A stretch of 41,953 nt of DNA from an uncultured Verrucomicrobiota bacterium (GTDB lineage Bacteria > Verrucomicrobiota > Verrucomicrobiia > Limisphaerales > UBA9464): NCBI GenBank assembly GCA_903907925.1, contig CAIVQB010000145.1, positions 1 through 41,953 on the forward strand, given 5' to 3'. The first letter of the stretch is position 1; each line of letters begins with the position of its first letter. A program made the position numbers and the translations under genes. The notes under the pieces are model-generated. The model was not told the origin of the DNA. It searched no databases and was given only the letters and a program-made list of their open reading frames with translations. This document shows positions 24,405 to 32,940 of this stretch, piece after piece.

Positions 24405-26084
24405 CTACTTCGCCTGCACTTCGTCCTTCTTTGGGGCATCGATGCTGACCGGCTTGGCGTTGGCGCCGATGGCGAACAAATGGGTCTGCGAGGCGATGTA
24501 CATCACGCCATTGGCCATGACCGCCGTGCTGTAGACGGGCGCGCCGAGGTTGGTCTCGCTGAGTACCTCGGGCTTGTCACCGCCCTTGGCCGCGAGGATC
24601 ACAAAGTCACCGTCTTCATCCCCGACATACACCTTGCCGTCGGCCACCATGGTGGAGCCCCACATGTGGGCCTTCATGTCGTAAACCCAGTTCAGCTTGC
24701 CGGTCTCTGCGTCGAGACAGTGAACAAAGCCCGAGAAATCGCCGATGAACAGCAGGCCGGTCATGGGATCGATGCTGACCGAGGAGATGGACCGCTTGAT
24801 GCCCTTGTAATCCCAGATCACACCGGTCTTGGTGACATCACCGGTCTTGGTGGCGTCCAGGCAGACGAGGTGGCCCACGCCTTCGCCGTGCTCGGGATCC
24901 TGTCCGGTCGCGACGTAAACGCGGTTTTTATAGAACACCGGAGTGGCGTTGATCTCGCTCGGACCTTCGGCGGCGGGATACTTGAAGGGCTTGCCGTTTT
25001 TGTCGGTCTTGTATTCGGGCGGATTGAGGTCGGCCCAGAACACCTTCTTCAGATAGGAATTGTCCTTCTCCTCTTCGCGATCGAGGACGGCCCCCGGGAG
25101 GACTGGAATGATTTTCGATCCGTCACCCTTTTGTGGTTTCGCGTCCAAGGCATACAGGACGCCGTCGCCGCCGCCGAAGAACACGAGTTGCTTGTCACCG
25201 ATCTTGGCGGTGGAGGGCGAGGTCCATTGACCGTGGAAGATGCGGGGACCGATCCCGGCATTGTCCTCGGCGATCAGCTTGCCGGTCTTCGGATCGATGG
25301 CGATGAAGCTGGGAGAAGTGGGTGAGGGGATGTTGACGTGGGTCCAGTCCTGTCCGTTCGAGGTGCAGACATAGAGGACGCCGTCGACCATGATGACCGA
25401 GCAATTGGAGGCGTTGTGCGGGAACACGCCCAACTCATCCATCATGTCATAGCGCCAGATGATATCGGCGTCGGTCTTGCCCGGTTCGACCGGCGGTTTG
25501 CCAGTGTCGAGGGCGAGGTACTTGGCCTCGTCGACATAGGGACCGTCATTGCCATTGGACATGCCTTCGGTGTCGAGACAGAGGACTTCGCAGCGGCTGG
25601 TGACGATGTACAGGCGGTTGCCGACGACCAGCGGCGAGGCGAGCAGGCCGAGATTTTCCCAGTCGTTCACCTTGCCGGATTTGAGCTTGGGAACGACCAA
25701 CTGCCAGAGGAAGGCGCCGCTCTTCTCATCGAAACAATAGAGAACGCTGCGGTCGCCGACGTGGCGCTTGTCGCGGGGCGACTCGTTGTTGGTGCCGACG
25801 TAGACCTTGCCGCCCGCGACAACCGGATTGCCGTAGCTTTGGGATCCGAGCTTGACCGCCCACTTCACATTCTTGGTGGTGGCGAGATCGATTTCCTCGG
25901 TACCGGTCTTGACCTTGCCGGGATTGAACGTGCTCGGGAGCCCGGTCGCAGGAGAATAGAAATTGCGCCCGGGATCATTGCCGCCCCATTGCGGCCAATC
26001 TTCGCCGGATGCGGCCGCCACGGCCAGAGTGCACGCGGCGATCCAGCCCAGTGCTGATACCGGACGAATGGAATTCTGCTTCAT
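24405..26084 (-). CDS. Exported PQQ-like beta-propeller repeat protein
   Basis: 559 residues from ATG 26084. A signal peptide (about 1-27, ending AAASG) is followed by EDWPQWGGNDPGRN, the common opening of PQQ-like propellers in Planctomycetes and Verrucomicrobia. Repeated blades show the tryptophan-docking pattern, for example YGNPVVAGGKVYVGTNN, YCFDEKSGAFLWQL, LVCLDATKTGD, HCLDAETGKLNWVYD and STMVADGKVYVGDEDG. No heme motif is present, and I see no obvious quinoprotein dehydrogenase active site, so it may be a binding or scaffold propeller (PQQ_2/BamB-like) and not an enzyme. It follows a second propeller gene on the same strand after 60 nt and ends in a strong terminator. Confidence 0.87.
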   Translation of the reverse strand: MKQNSIRPVSALGWIAACTLAVAAASGEDWPQWGGNDPGRNFYSPATGLPSTFNPGKVKTGTEEIDLATTKNVKWAVKLGSQSYGNPVVAGGKVYVGTNNESPRDKRHVGDRSVLYCFDEKSGAFLWQLVVPKLKSGKVNDWENLGLLASPLVVGNRLYIVTSRCEVLCLDTEGMSNGNDGPYVDEAKYLALDTGKPPVEPGKTDADIIWRYDMMDELGVFPHNASNCSVIMVDGVLYVCTSNGQDWTHVNIPSPTSPSFIAIDPKTGKLIAEDNAGIGPRIFHGQWTSPSTAKIGDKQLVFFGGGDGVLYALDAKPQKGDGSKIIPVLPGAVLDREEEKDNSYLKKVFWADLNPPEYKTDKNGKPFKYPAAEGPSEINATPVFYKNRVYVATGQDPEHGEGVGHLVCLDATKTGDVTKTGVIWDYKGIKRSISSVSIDPMTGLLFIGDFSGFVHCLDAETGKLNWVYDMKAHMWGSTMVADGKVYVGDEDGDFVILAAKGGDKPEVLSETNLGAPVYSTAVMANGVMYIASQTHLFAIGANAKPVSIDAPKKDEVQAK

Positions 26085-26093
26085 AGTCGGATC

Positions 26094-26129
26094 AAGATTA
26101 CGATTAAGAGTAAGATTAAGAAAAAGAGG
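26094..26129. repeat. Imperfect hexanucleotide tandem repeat (AAGATT-like)
   Basis: Six consecutive six-base units: AAGATT, ACGATT, AAGAGT, AAGATT, AAGAAA, AAGAGG. It sits in the 60-nt gap between two propeller genes, forming a pyrimidine-rich leader (on the minus strand) just before the start at 26084. It contrasts sharply with the GC-rich surroundings. Confidence 0.7.
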
Positions 26130-26144
26130 GGAACTGAAGGCGGT

Positions 26145-28514
26145 TCAATTCGCCGTCACGCTGATGTTGTCGATGGCGACTCGCATGTCCTGCGGGGCGA
26201 AGGCGTATAATCCGGGTGAACCTTCGGCGTGGGCGTGTTGGTGCGGGACCTCGATGTTCCAGGCGTCCGGCTCGGGATCGCCCTTTTTCCAGGCTTTGGC
26301 GCGGACGACGCCGGAACCATCGGCGGCAACATCGACGCGGGTCTTGAGATGATACCAGGTTTCCGGAGCCCATTTGAACGGCGCGGCGACCTTGATGCGC
26401 TCCTGATTGGAGTTCACTTCGATCTGTTGGGAATTGCCCTTGAGAATGATGATGTAGCGTTGGTTGATCAGGCCCACTTCGGACATTTTGCGCTTGTTGC
26501 CTTCGGTGAGGACATCCGCCTCGACCGTGTAGTTCTTCATGTCGGGGAACCCGAAGAACACCTGGCCGCGCTGAAACAGTTTGTTGTCGATCGTCTTCAC
26601 CAGGGCCTGATTCGTGCCGCCGTCGAGGTCCTTGGCGCGGACCTCAAAGCGGAACCGGGCCGAATTCCAGGGCAGCGGGGGATAGGCGAAGGCGGTCGGC
26701 GATTCCACCATATTGGTGGTCATGTTGGTCAACGCAAAGCTCTGGAAGTTCTGGTTGAGCGGGATTCCCGGAAGCACGCGTCCCTTGATGAAGCCCGACA
26801 CCTCCGAACCGTCCTCCAGTTTGAGTGTGGCCTTGAACTGACCGGCGCTGCCGACCGGGACGCGGTCCGCGACTAATTGCCCGGCGGCATTGAAGCTGCC
26901 CTTCAACGTGGCCTTAACGAGGGCGGTGGGCGGGATGAACGATTCCCATTTCAATGTTGAAGGGTCCACTGACTCGGTGACCGTGAATCCGTTGGCGTCG
27001 AGGACGCGGACCCGGAACGACTGGGTCTGGCCGGGTCGCAGGAGGATCTCGTACGGAATCGCCTGCAACTGGCGGGCGGCCCCGGGAGCGGGCCATTCGG
27101 CGGGAGCGGGCGCCGCCGCGACGCCCGGATTATTCCCGGCTTTGCCGAAGGCATAGAGCTTCTTGTCGGTCTGCAGGTACAACTTGCCGTTGTAGCCGAT
27201 CGGCGAACCGAAGACCCGTCCGGTGACCTGGGTGCGGCTGACTTCCGTCGCGCCGTCGGCTCCGGGCTTGAGCACGATCAGGTCACCATTGGCGACGCTG
27301 TCGGCGTCCGAGGAGGCTGCGGCATTGGCATCCTTCATGGTGACATACATGCCGATATACAACAGTCCATCGGCGAAAAACGGCGTGCTCTGGCGTTGCT
27401 CGATGCCGACCTTTTTCTTCCACAGCACCTTGCCGTCGGCGGCGTTGACCGCACAGAGATCGCCGGTGCCGGTTACTTCATAAAGGGTGTCGCCCACCGG
27501 GATGGGAGAACTGGCGAGCGATCCGACCCCGTTGCGCCACAGCTCGAAGGTGGTGGGCGGAAACACCTGCGGCGTGGTCGAATTAGTCGGATGCACCTGG
27601 CCCGGTGCCGGCAGGCGAAAGGCGGCCATGCGCCCGATTTCTGAGGAGTCGAGATTCTCGGATTCGTGCAGGGCGATGAGACTGTCCTTGTAACGGATCA
27701 ACGCGGCGTTGATGCCGCCCTTGGCACCGGCCTTGGCGAAGGAAAAACGCCAAAGGGGTTCGCCGGTGCGGGCGTTGATCGCGAGAATCGAACTATCCCC
27801 GCCTGCGCTGTACAGGACGCGTTTCCCGTCCCAGAGATCGAGCCACGGCTGGGAAAAGGTGTTGTCCTGCGGGCGATCGCCCGGGGCGCTTGACCAGACG
27901 AGCTGGCCGGTCTTTTTGTCGAAGGCGTAGAAACGGTCACCGGCGGCGCCGTGGGCGCCCCAGGAGCTGGTGATGCCGCGGGTGATCACCAGTTCATGGT
28001 CGATCACCGGCGAGGCGGTGCGGGAATTCGGGAAGGTGAGGCGTCCAAACTCCTCCATCATGGAATGTTTCCAGAGGAGTTTGCCGTCGGCGCTGAAGGC
28101 CATCAACAGGCCCTGGGTGTGGAGGGCGTAGACATTGCCGGTTTCGGCATCGACCGACGGAGACGAGGTGGCGTAGCGGCTGTAAACCGTGTCGCTGAGG
28201 AAATCGTTTTCGGCGTGCTGCCAGATTTGCCGGCCGGTCTCGGCGTCGAAGCAGGCGGTGATTTCACGCAGGTCGGGCCCGTCCCCGAGGTAGCCGTTGA
28301 TGTAGAGGCGGCCGTCGGCGATCGCCGGCGTGCTCTGGCCGGGAAAATTGACCACCCACAACGGCGCCTTGGCGTCGATCTTTTGCGGGAGACCGGTTTC
28401 GCGGGAAACCGAGGTTTGTTCCGGACCGCGCCAACTGAGCCAACCGGTGGCGGCGGAAAGGGAGAATTGAAGCGCGGCAAGGGCCGCAACAGCCGAAAAA
28501 AGAAAGCGGTTCAT
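26145..28514 (-). CDS. Exported PQQ-like propeller protein with C-terminal concanavalin-like domain
   Basis: 789 residues. ATG 28514 is chosen because a signal peptide follows directly (MNRFLFSAVAALAALQF, cleavage near LSAATG); the frame is open to 28601, but that extension lies over the promoter palindrome. Propeller blades occupy about 25-480 (WLSWRGPEQTSVSRETG; ACFDAETGRQIWQH; FYAFDKKTGQLVWSS; LCAVNAADGKVLWKK). A linker and Ig-like stretch cover about 490-610. A C-terminal beta-sandwich (about 640-785; MKNYTVEADVLTEGNKRK, WYHLKTRVDVAADGSG, MRVAIDNISVTAN) resembles LamG/DUF1080-type carbohydrate-associated domains. The combination suggests an envelope protein acting on or binding glycans; this is inferred. 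It is divergent from marR. Confidence 0.86.
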   Translation of the reverse strand: MNRFLFSAVAALAALQFSLSAATGWLSWRGPEQTSVSRETGLPQKIDAKAPLWVVNFPGQSTPAIADGRLYINGYLGDGPDLREITACFDAETGRQIWQHAENDFLSDTVYSRYATSSPSVDAETGNVYALHTQGLLMAFSADGKLLWKHSMMEEFGRLTFPNSRTASPVIDHELVITRGITSSWGAHGAAGDRFYAFDKKTGQLVWSSAPGDRPQDNTFSQPWLDLWDGKRVLYSAGGDSSILAINARTGEPLWRFSFAKAGAKGGINAALIRYKDSLIALHESENLDSSEIGRMAAFRLPAPGQVHPTNSTTPQVFPPTTFELWRNGVGSLASSPIPVGDTLYEVTGTGDLCAVNAADGKVLWKKKVGIEQRQSTPFFADGLLYIGMYVTMKDANAAASSDADSVANGDLIVLKPGADGATEVSRTQVTGRVFGSPIGYNGKLYLQTDKKLYAFGKAGNNPGVAAAPAPAEWPAPGAARQLQAIPYEILLRPGQTQSFRVRVLDANGFTVTESVDPSTLKWESFIPPTALVKATLKGSFNAAGQLVADRVPVGSAGQFKATLKLEDGSEVSGFIKGRVLPGIPLNQNFQSFALTNMTTNMVESPTAFAYPPLPWNSARFRFEVRAKDLDGGTNQALVKTIDNKLFQRGQVFFGFPDMKNYTVEADVLTEGNKRKMSEVGLINQRYIIILKGNSQQIEVNSNQERIKVAAPFKWAPETWYHLKTRVDVAADGSGVVRAKAWKKGDPEPDAWNIEVPHQHAHAEGSPGLYAFAPQDMRVAIDNISVTAN

Positions 28515-28582
28515 ACGGCAACGAAAGCATCCTGCGAACACCATCCACAGTGACCGGCGACCCACCCTCTGGCAACCGAAAA

Positions 28583-28600
28583 TGATACGAGTGCGTATCA
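28583..28600. promoter_or_regulatory. Perfect palindrome, candidate MarR operator
   Basis: TGATACG (28583-28589) and CGTATCA (28594-28600) flank a 4-nt spacer AGTG. It lies between the divergent propeller gene (start 28514) and the marR-like gene (start about 28689), 69 and 88 nt from them. An 18-bp dyad of this size and location is what MarR-family dimers bind. Autoregulation plus control of the propeller operon is the simple prediction. Confidence 0.65.
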
Positions 28601-28688
28601 ATCGTCAGGTTCGGGAGACCGCGGCGGGAGGTGTTTCGTGCCGTCGGGCTTGGCAAGCAAGGTGTTGGCGGGATAAACACCGTGCACC

Positions 28689-29189
28689 TTGGCGTCCCGA
28701 AAATCCAAACTTCCTGATCTGCCGGTGGATTCTCCGCATCGGCGAAGATTGCCCCCGCTGTTGCGCCGTTCGTGGTACGGCCTGAATCAGGCCTTCCGAC
28801 GGCGCATCGCCCACACCGGCGTGACTCCGGATCAGTTCACCGCGATGCGGACGCTGATCGAGGGCGATCCGGCCGGACTTACCCAACGCGATCTCACCCT
28901 GGCGATGTCCAGCGATCCGAACACTGTCGCCTCACTGTTGGAACGTATGGAGGATGCCGGTTGGGTGGAGCGAAAAGCACACGAACGGGATCGCCGGGCG
29001 TATCGGATCCGGTTGCTCGAACCCGGTCGTGCGCGGTTCGAACAGGTGCGCGACCTGGCGATTGATTTGCAATCCGATGTCCTGGGAGTACTTCCCGAGG
29101 CGGAACGGGAATCGTTCCTGGCGCAATTGGATCTGGTGGCGATGGCCTGTCGCAAGGCGGCCGAAGATGCGCCGCGATCGCGCCCATGA
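28689..29189 (+). CDS. MarR-family transcriptional regulator
   Basis: About 166 residues. The start is probably TTG 28689; an in-frame GTG at 28725 is an alternative, as both lie before the conserved part. The winged helix-turn-helix is clear: TPDQFTAMRTLIEG, LTQRDLTLAMSSDPNTVAS (recognition helix) and LLERMEDAGWVERKAHERD, then DRRAYRIRLLEPGRA (the wing). Helices at both ends form the dimer interface. Such proteins are dimeric repressors or activators often released by small aromatic ligands. The divergent propeller operon and the palindrome in between are the probable targets. Confidence 0.92.
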   Translation: MASRKSKLPDLPVDSPHRRRLPPLLRRSWYGLNQAFRRRIAHTGVTPDQFTAMRTLIEGDPAGLTQRDLTLAMSSDPNTVASLLERMEDAGWVERKAHERDRRAYRIRLLEPGRARFEQVRDLAIDLQSDVLGVLPEAERESFLAQLDLVAMACRKAAEDAPRSRP

Positions 29190-29203
29190 AACATCGGATG
29201 CAG

Positions 29204-29232
29204 CAGCGTCAGACTCGCTCTGAGCGACGCTG
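29204..29232. terminator. Hairpin after marR, possible terminator
   Basis: CAGCGTC (29204-29210) pairs with GACGCTG (29226-29232), with extra AGA/TCT pairing inside the loop. There is no T tract, so intrinsic termination is uncertain. It stands 15 nt after the marR stop. Confidence 0.4.
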
Positions 29233-29275
29233 ACCGAAACAACGGACCCGCGGGTCCCATCGAACTATTGCCTCC

Positions 29276-30163
29276 ATGGAGACTCCCCCCGAACTGCCGC
29301 CGATCCTTCCGTCTGAAGATTCCCACGGGCTCGGTTCGGCACAGCCCGAGCTGGCTGCGGCGGCGCCGCGGATCGCGGCCTGGCGTGGGTGGATCCTCAT
29401 GCTGGTCATGGCGAGCTACCCGTTGTCGCTTGGGTTGATCGGCGCCGAGAGGCAGCAGGGCGATTCCAGTCCGGAGGCCATGCTGCCCGAGACGATCGGC
29501 GGATTGTGGGCCAGTTGCGGCCTGAATTTCGGAGTATTTGCGGCCTTCTTTTTCGTGGCGTGGGCTGTCGCCCGGCCTGGTGCCGAAGCCTTGTACCTGC
29601 GACGCAGCTCCCCCTGGGCCGCTCTCGGATTTGGCGTGGTCTGGTCGATCGCGCTGCGCGTCGTCGTTGCGGGAATGGTCCTCGCCGTCATGGGCGGGTT
29701 TTGGCTCTGGGCACGGGCGCAGGGTGAAGGCGCCGTTTCGCTCGATGGATTCCGGCCGAAGATTGAAAACGTCATCACTCCGTCGGCGCTTCACGATCCC
29801 GTTTACCTGTTGATGGTGCTGACGGTGGTGAGCTTCGTCGTGGCCGGCTTGCGCGAGGAATTGTGGCGTGCGGCCATGCTTGCCGGCGTGCTCAGCATAC
29901 TTCCGGAACGCTGGCAGGGACGGCGGGGCGAAATCCTCGCGGTGGGAATTGCCGCCGTGATCTTCGGTCTGGGACATCTCCCGCAGGGTGCCGGGGGCGT
30001 GTTCCTGACCGGCCTGCTGGGGATCGGTCTCGGGGCCATCCTGGTGGGTCATCGTTCACTCTGGATCGCCGTCCTCGCCCACGGTTTTTTCGATGCCACC
30101 TCGTTCTTCGGATTGTGGGCGGCGGATCGCGCGGGCCTTCTGAAGCAAATCCTGCATCCGTGA
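29276..30163 (+). CDS. CPBP-family intramembrane metalloprotease (CAAX/Abi type)
   Basis: 295 residues with about seven to eight hydrophobic segments after a Pro-rich cytosolic N-terminus (1-35). The motifs of the family are present: EExxxR as E194, E195 and R198 in GLREELWRAAML, FxxxH as H234 in FGLGHLPQG, and HxxxD-like H269 and D273 in AHGFFDATSF. Members are membrane-embedded glutamic- or metalloproteases (Rce1-like) that process peptides or prenylated proteins; the bacterial substrate is unknown here. It follows marR on the same strand after 86 nt and may be transcribed with it, or may have its own promoter. Confidence 0.92.
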   Translation: METPPELPPILPSEDSHGLGSAQPELAAAAPRIAAWRGWILMLVMASYPLSLGLIGAERQQGDSSPEAMLPETIGGLWASCGLNFGVFAAFFFVAWAVARPGAEALYLRRSSPWAALGFGVVWSIALRVVVAGMVLAVMGGFWLWARAQGEGAVSLDGFRPKIENVITPSALHDPVYLLMVLTVVSFVVAGLREELWRAAMLAGVLSILPERWQGRRGEILAVGIAAVIFGLGHLPQGAGGVFLTGLLGIGLGAILVGHRSLWIAVLAHGFFDATSFFGLWAADRAGLLKQILHP

Positions 30164-30226
30164 ACCGGTGGAATGCCGCGGGGACTCCGAGGCGTGGAAA
30201 ACCTCCCGGAAATCACCGCCGGCTCA

Positions 30227-31033
30227 TCACAAACGGATGATGTCACCGTCGCGCGCGATGCGTGCGCCGGAGGTTCCCAGTTCGTCGACCAGGGTTCGAC
30301 CAGTTTCCTGCCGGTTCTTCCAGAGCCGTCGGGAGAGGTGAACCCAGACGATGCGCCGAATGGTGCAGGTCCGGAGACGGCGGAACAGTGCGCCGGGTGA
30401 AACGTGCGACAATTCCGAGACCAGTAGGTCCAGCGGCTCAGTAAGAAGCGGTTCAAGATCGCTGACCTGGCCGATGTCGGCAGTATGGGCGATCCGGACC
30501 TTCGGGCTTTGGATCAGGAAACTATAGGCTTCAAAACAGATGGCCGGAATGGCGGGCTGCAGTTTGCGTTTGAGCGAATCGAGATGACGGGTTGGAAATG
30601 GGGTCAGCGTGCATCCACCGCATTCGATGGCCAGTCCCGGTTGAAGCGCATTCCAATGAATGGGGAATCCGATCAATTCCTCCGGCAGCAATGTAGCCTT
30701 CAACCAGGCGCGCAACGCCGGAATCGCGCTGGCGGGTGCATGGATGTAAAGCGGCTTGCGGCGGCGTTCGAGCCAGAGGCCCTGAATGAACATCGAGAAT
30801 CCGCCCACGTGATCGCTGTGCATGTGGGACAGCACCAGATGATCCACACCTTCTCCGCCCAGCCCCGCGGCCCGGTAGCCGCCGCTCAGTCCGTCTCCGC
30901 AGTCGATGACCAGTCGCGTGGAGCCGATGTGGTAATGAAAGGAGGCATGCCGGCGTTCGGCGCAGGGCCAGCCTTCGCCGACGCCGAAACAACGGAGCAC
31001 GCAACGCGAGGATGTGGCTTTACGGGCGGACAT
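30227..31033 (-). CDS. MBL-fold metallo-hydrolase (RNase Z-like)
   Basis: 268 residues from ATG 31033. The zinc motif HxHxDH is intact (LSHMHSDHVGG, H70, H72, D74, H75). Further ligands are probably His in FPTRHLD, Asp in AHTADIG and His in WVHLSR. The fold and order match the beta-lactamase superfamily near RNase Z/ElaC and phosphodiesterase-like members. The RNase Z exosite arm is not obvious, so a general phosphodiesterase or hydrolase is as likely as tRNA 3' processing. It stands alone between a convergent CPBP gene and a divergent nuclease-like gene. Confidence 0.88.
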   Translation of the reverse strand: MSARKATSSRCVLRCFGVGEGWPCAERRHASFHYHIGSTRLVIDCGDGLSGGYRAAGLGGEGVDHLVLSHMHSDHVGGFSMFIQGLWLERRRKPLYIHAPASAIPALRAWLKATLLPEELIGFPIHWNALQPGLAIECGGCTLTPFPTRHLDSLKRKLQPAIPAICFEAYSFLIQSPKVRIAHTADIGQVSDLEPLLTEPLDLLVSELSHVSPGALFRRLRTCTIRRIVWVHLSRRLWKNRQETGRTLVDELGTSGARIARDGDIIRL

Positions 31034-31183
31034 TCAGCGGTTCTCTCAGCCTATCGGAGCCGGAGCCTTCCCACAAGTCGGAGGCAGCGGGAAAAGAAGG
31101 GGCGGAATGAGTGTCGGCGGGAGTCGCGCAACGTTCGCATTTCGTCGTTCGACAATCGCGAGACCTGCTTTCAGCCTTTGGCC

Positions 31184-32227
31184 ATGGGCTCTGCCTTTAC
31201 TCTGCTGTTGCGCCGGTGCCGTTGGCTCCTCTTTCTGCTCGGGACCTCGCGGTTGGCGCTGGCCTGGGACTACGAGTTCCACCGGATGGTGAATCAACTG
31301 GCGCTCCGGTCGTTGCCAGCGGATTTTCCCTCCTGGATCCGTGAAGCGCGGACCGCCGAGCGGATCGCCTTTCTGGCCGGAGAACCTGATCGCTGGCGCA
31401 ACATGGCCGATCCGACCCTGCGCCACATCAACTCGCCGGAGCATTTCATCGATCTCGACGATCTACCGCTCTACGGACTGACACCGGCGACGCTGAGCCC
31501 CTTTCGCCACGAATACGTCGGTCAACTCACGCTGGCCCGCAGCCAGGATCCGGCCCGGTTTCCCGGTGCCGATCCGACCCGCGATCCGGAGCACAACCGC
31601 TGGATTCCGGGTCTCCTGCCGTGGCGGATTGCCGAGGACTACGCCCGGCTGCAGTCGACGTTCAGCTCTCTTAAAACCTATGAACTCTACGGCGGAACCA
31701 CCGACGAAATCGCCAATGCCCGGGCCAACGCGATCTATGTAATGGGCGTGATGGGACATTACATCGCCGACGCCGCCCAACCGTTGCACACCTCGAAACA
31801 TTACAACGGATGGGTCGGCCCGAATCCCGAAGGCTACACCACCAATCGGACGTTCCACGGATGGATCGACGGCGGCTATCTGCACAAGATCGGATTGAAG
31901 ATTGGGGATCTCTCGGGACGGGTCCGCGCCGCCCGGTCGGTTTGGGAACGGCTTCCGGGGGCATCGCATGAACACCTGTTTCCAGTGGTGATGGGTTACG
32001 TGGTGCAACAATCCGAAGGTGTGGAACGGTTGTATCAGTTGGACAAGACCGGCGGATTGTCCGGGGACGGACCGGCGGGACTGGCAGGGCGTGAGTTCCT
32101 TTCGGGTCAGATCCTTCGTGGCAGCCAGATGCTGGGAGATGTGTGGTTCACCGCCTGGAAGACCGCTCCGACGGACACCTTCCTTCAGTCGCAGCTCGCA
32201 CGACGTAATGGAGGCGAAGGGAAGTGA
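31184..32227 (+). CDS. Exported S1/P1-nuclease-like (zinc-dependent phospholipase C fold) protein
   Basis: 347 residues from ATG 31184; the open frame reaches back to 30485 but overlaps the divergent MBL gene. The signal peptide (LLLRRCRWLLFLLG) ends at RLALA, so Trp28 becomes the mature N-terminus. In S1/P1 nucleases the N-terminal Trp and a His five residues later bind zinc; here W28 and H33 keep that spacing (WDYEFH). Other zinc-ligand candidates are HFIDLDD and GHYIADAAQPLH, which resembles the GDxHQPLH motif of the family, and the SKHYNGW segment. The enzyme probably cleaves phosphodiester bonds in the periplasm or outside the cell. Whether the substrate is nucleic acid or phospholipid cannot be told. 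Confidence 0.82.
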   Translation: MGSAFTLLLRRCRWLLFLLGTSRLALAWDYEFHRMVNQLALRSLPADFPSWIREARTAERIAFLAGEPDRWRNMADPTLRHINSPEHFIDLDDLPLYGLTPATLSPFRHEYVGQLTLARSQDPARFPGADPTRDPEHNRWIPGLLPWRIAEDYARLQSTFSSLKTYELYGGTTDEIANARANAIYVMGVMGHYIADAAQPLHTSKHYNGWVGPNPEGYTTNRTFHGWIDGGYLHKIGLKIGDLSGRVRAARSVWERLPGASHEHLFPVVMGYVVQQSEGVERLYQLDKTGGLSGDGPAGLAGREFLSGQILRGSQMLGDVWFTAWKTAPTDTFLQSQLARRNGGEGK

Positions 32228-32483
32228 TGGGTGAGGAGTGAAGCGAACGCGAGTCAATGGACGCCGCCGCTCCAAATTCAATCACAGTTCATTGACCCGC
32301 GGGTCCCCGCTCCTCCCAACGCGATTGCGCAGCAACATCCGGCCGGCCGGCGGAAAAATATGCGGCGGAATTCAACTTCCGCTTGCATGCGACTCATTCT
32401 TGGGCTTTTTAGCGCGCGCTGTGGTGGACGTTTTTTCGATCCCCACGGCACCACCCGATTTCACGAAAGCCGCCTCTCATCGA

Positions 32484-32798
32484 ATGCATTCGCACCGGAC
32501 CGCGATCAAACCGCTTCAGCGACTTCAACCGAAGGCCACGCTCAAACCCGTCAACTTTTTTTGCAACGCCACCCAGGCTCGGGAGGTGTTTCTGGTGGGG
32601 GATTTCAATGATTGGAATCCCACCAGTCACCCAATGAAGAAGGGATTCGAGGGCGCCTGGCAGATATCGGTCACGCTCGGACACGGCGGCCATCACTACC
32701 AGTTTCTGGTCGATGGAAAACGTGTCAACGATCCGCGGGCCCAGGGGCTCGCCCGAAACTTGGAAGGCGAGAAGGTGTCGATGATTCTGGTGAGTTGA
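32484..32798 (+). CDS. Small CBM48/AMPK-type glycogen-binding domain protein
   Basis: 104 residues from ATG 32484. The frame is open from 32238, but the upstream part is Arg- and Pro-rich without family features. Residues of about 20-104 form one CBM48/isoamylase-N-like beta-sandwich: VNFFCNATQAREVFLVGDFNDWNP with the typical GxFNxW core, the second block WQISVTLGHGGHHYQFLVDG, and VNDP. Stand-alone versions are common in Verrucomicrobia and may recruit enzymes to glycogen or starch; no catalytic domain is attached. The 256-nt gap before it (32228-32483) contains no clear gene, only a GACCCGCGGGTC palindrome (32294-32305). Confidence 0.83.
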   Translation: MHSHRTAIKPLQRLQPKATLKPVNFFCNATQAREVFLVGDFNDWNPTSHPMKKGFEGAWQISVTLGHGGHHYQFLVDGKRVNDPRAQGLARNLEGEKVSMILVS

Positions 32799-32843
32799 GT
32801 CCCCGGAGTACGGGGTTCGGCGCGGCGTCCCAGTTTCCAGACT

Positions 32844-32912
32844 GGATGAGACGGAATGAACCGAATCCGATCCTTTTTTCAGGAATCCGTGTCAATCCGT
32901 GCAATCCGTGTC
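32844..32912. repeat. Dispersed inverted repeat, copy D (degenerate)
   Basis: It holds the same 18-nt core ATGAACCGAATCCGATCC as copy A and a right arm ending TGCAATCCGTGTC. The left arm is eroded. It lies between the convergent CBM48 and tadA genes, the same context as copy A. Confidence 0.72.
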
Positions 32913-32940
32913 TTCCCGACTTGATTTGCATTGATCGGGA

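Noticed and set aside
28515-28601. N-terminal extension of the second propeller protein
   Set aside because: It would cover the promoter region and the palindrome; the signal peptide begins at 28514.
30485-31183. N-terminal extension of the S1/P1-like gene
   Set aside because: It overlaps the divergent MBL-hydrolase gene; the signal peptide starts at 31184, which gives the correct mature N-terminus.
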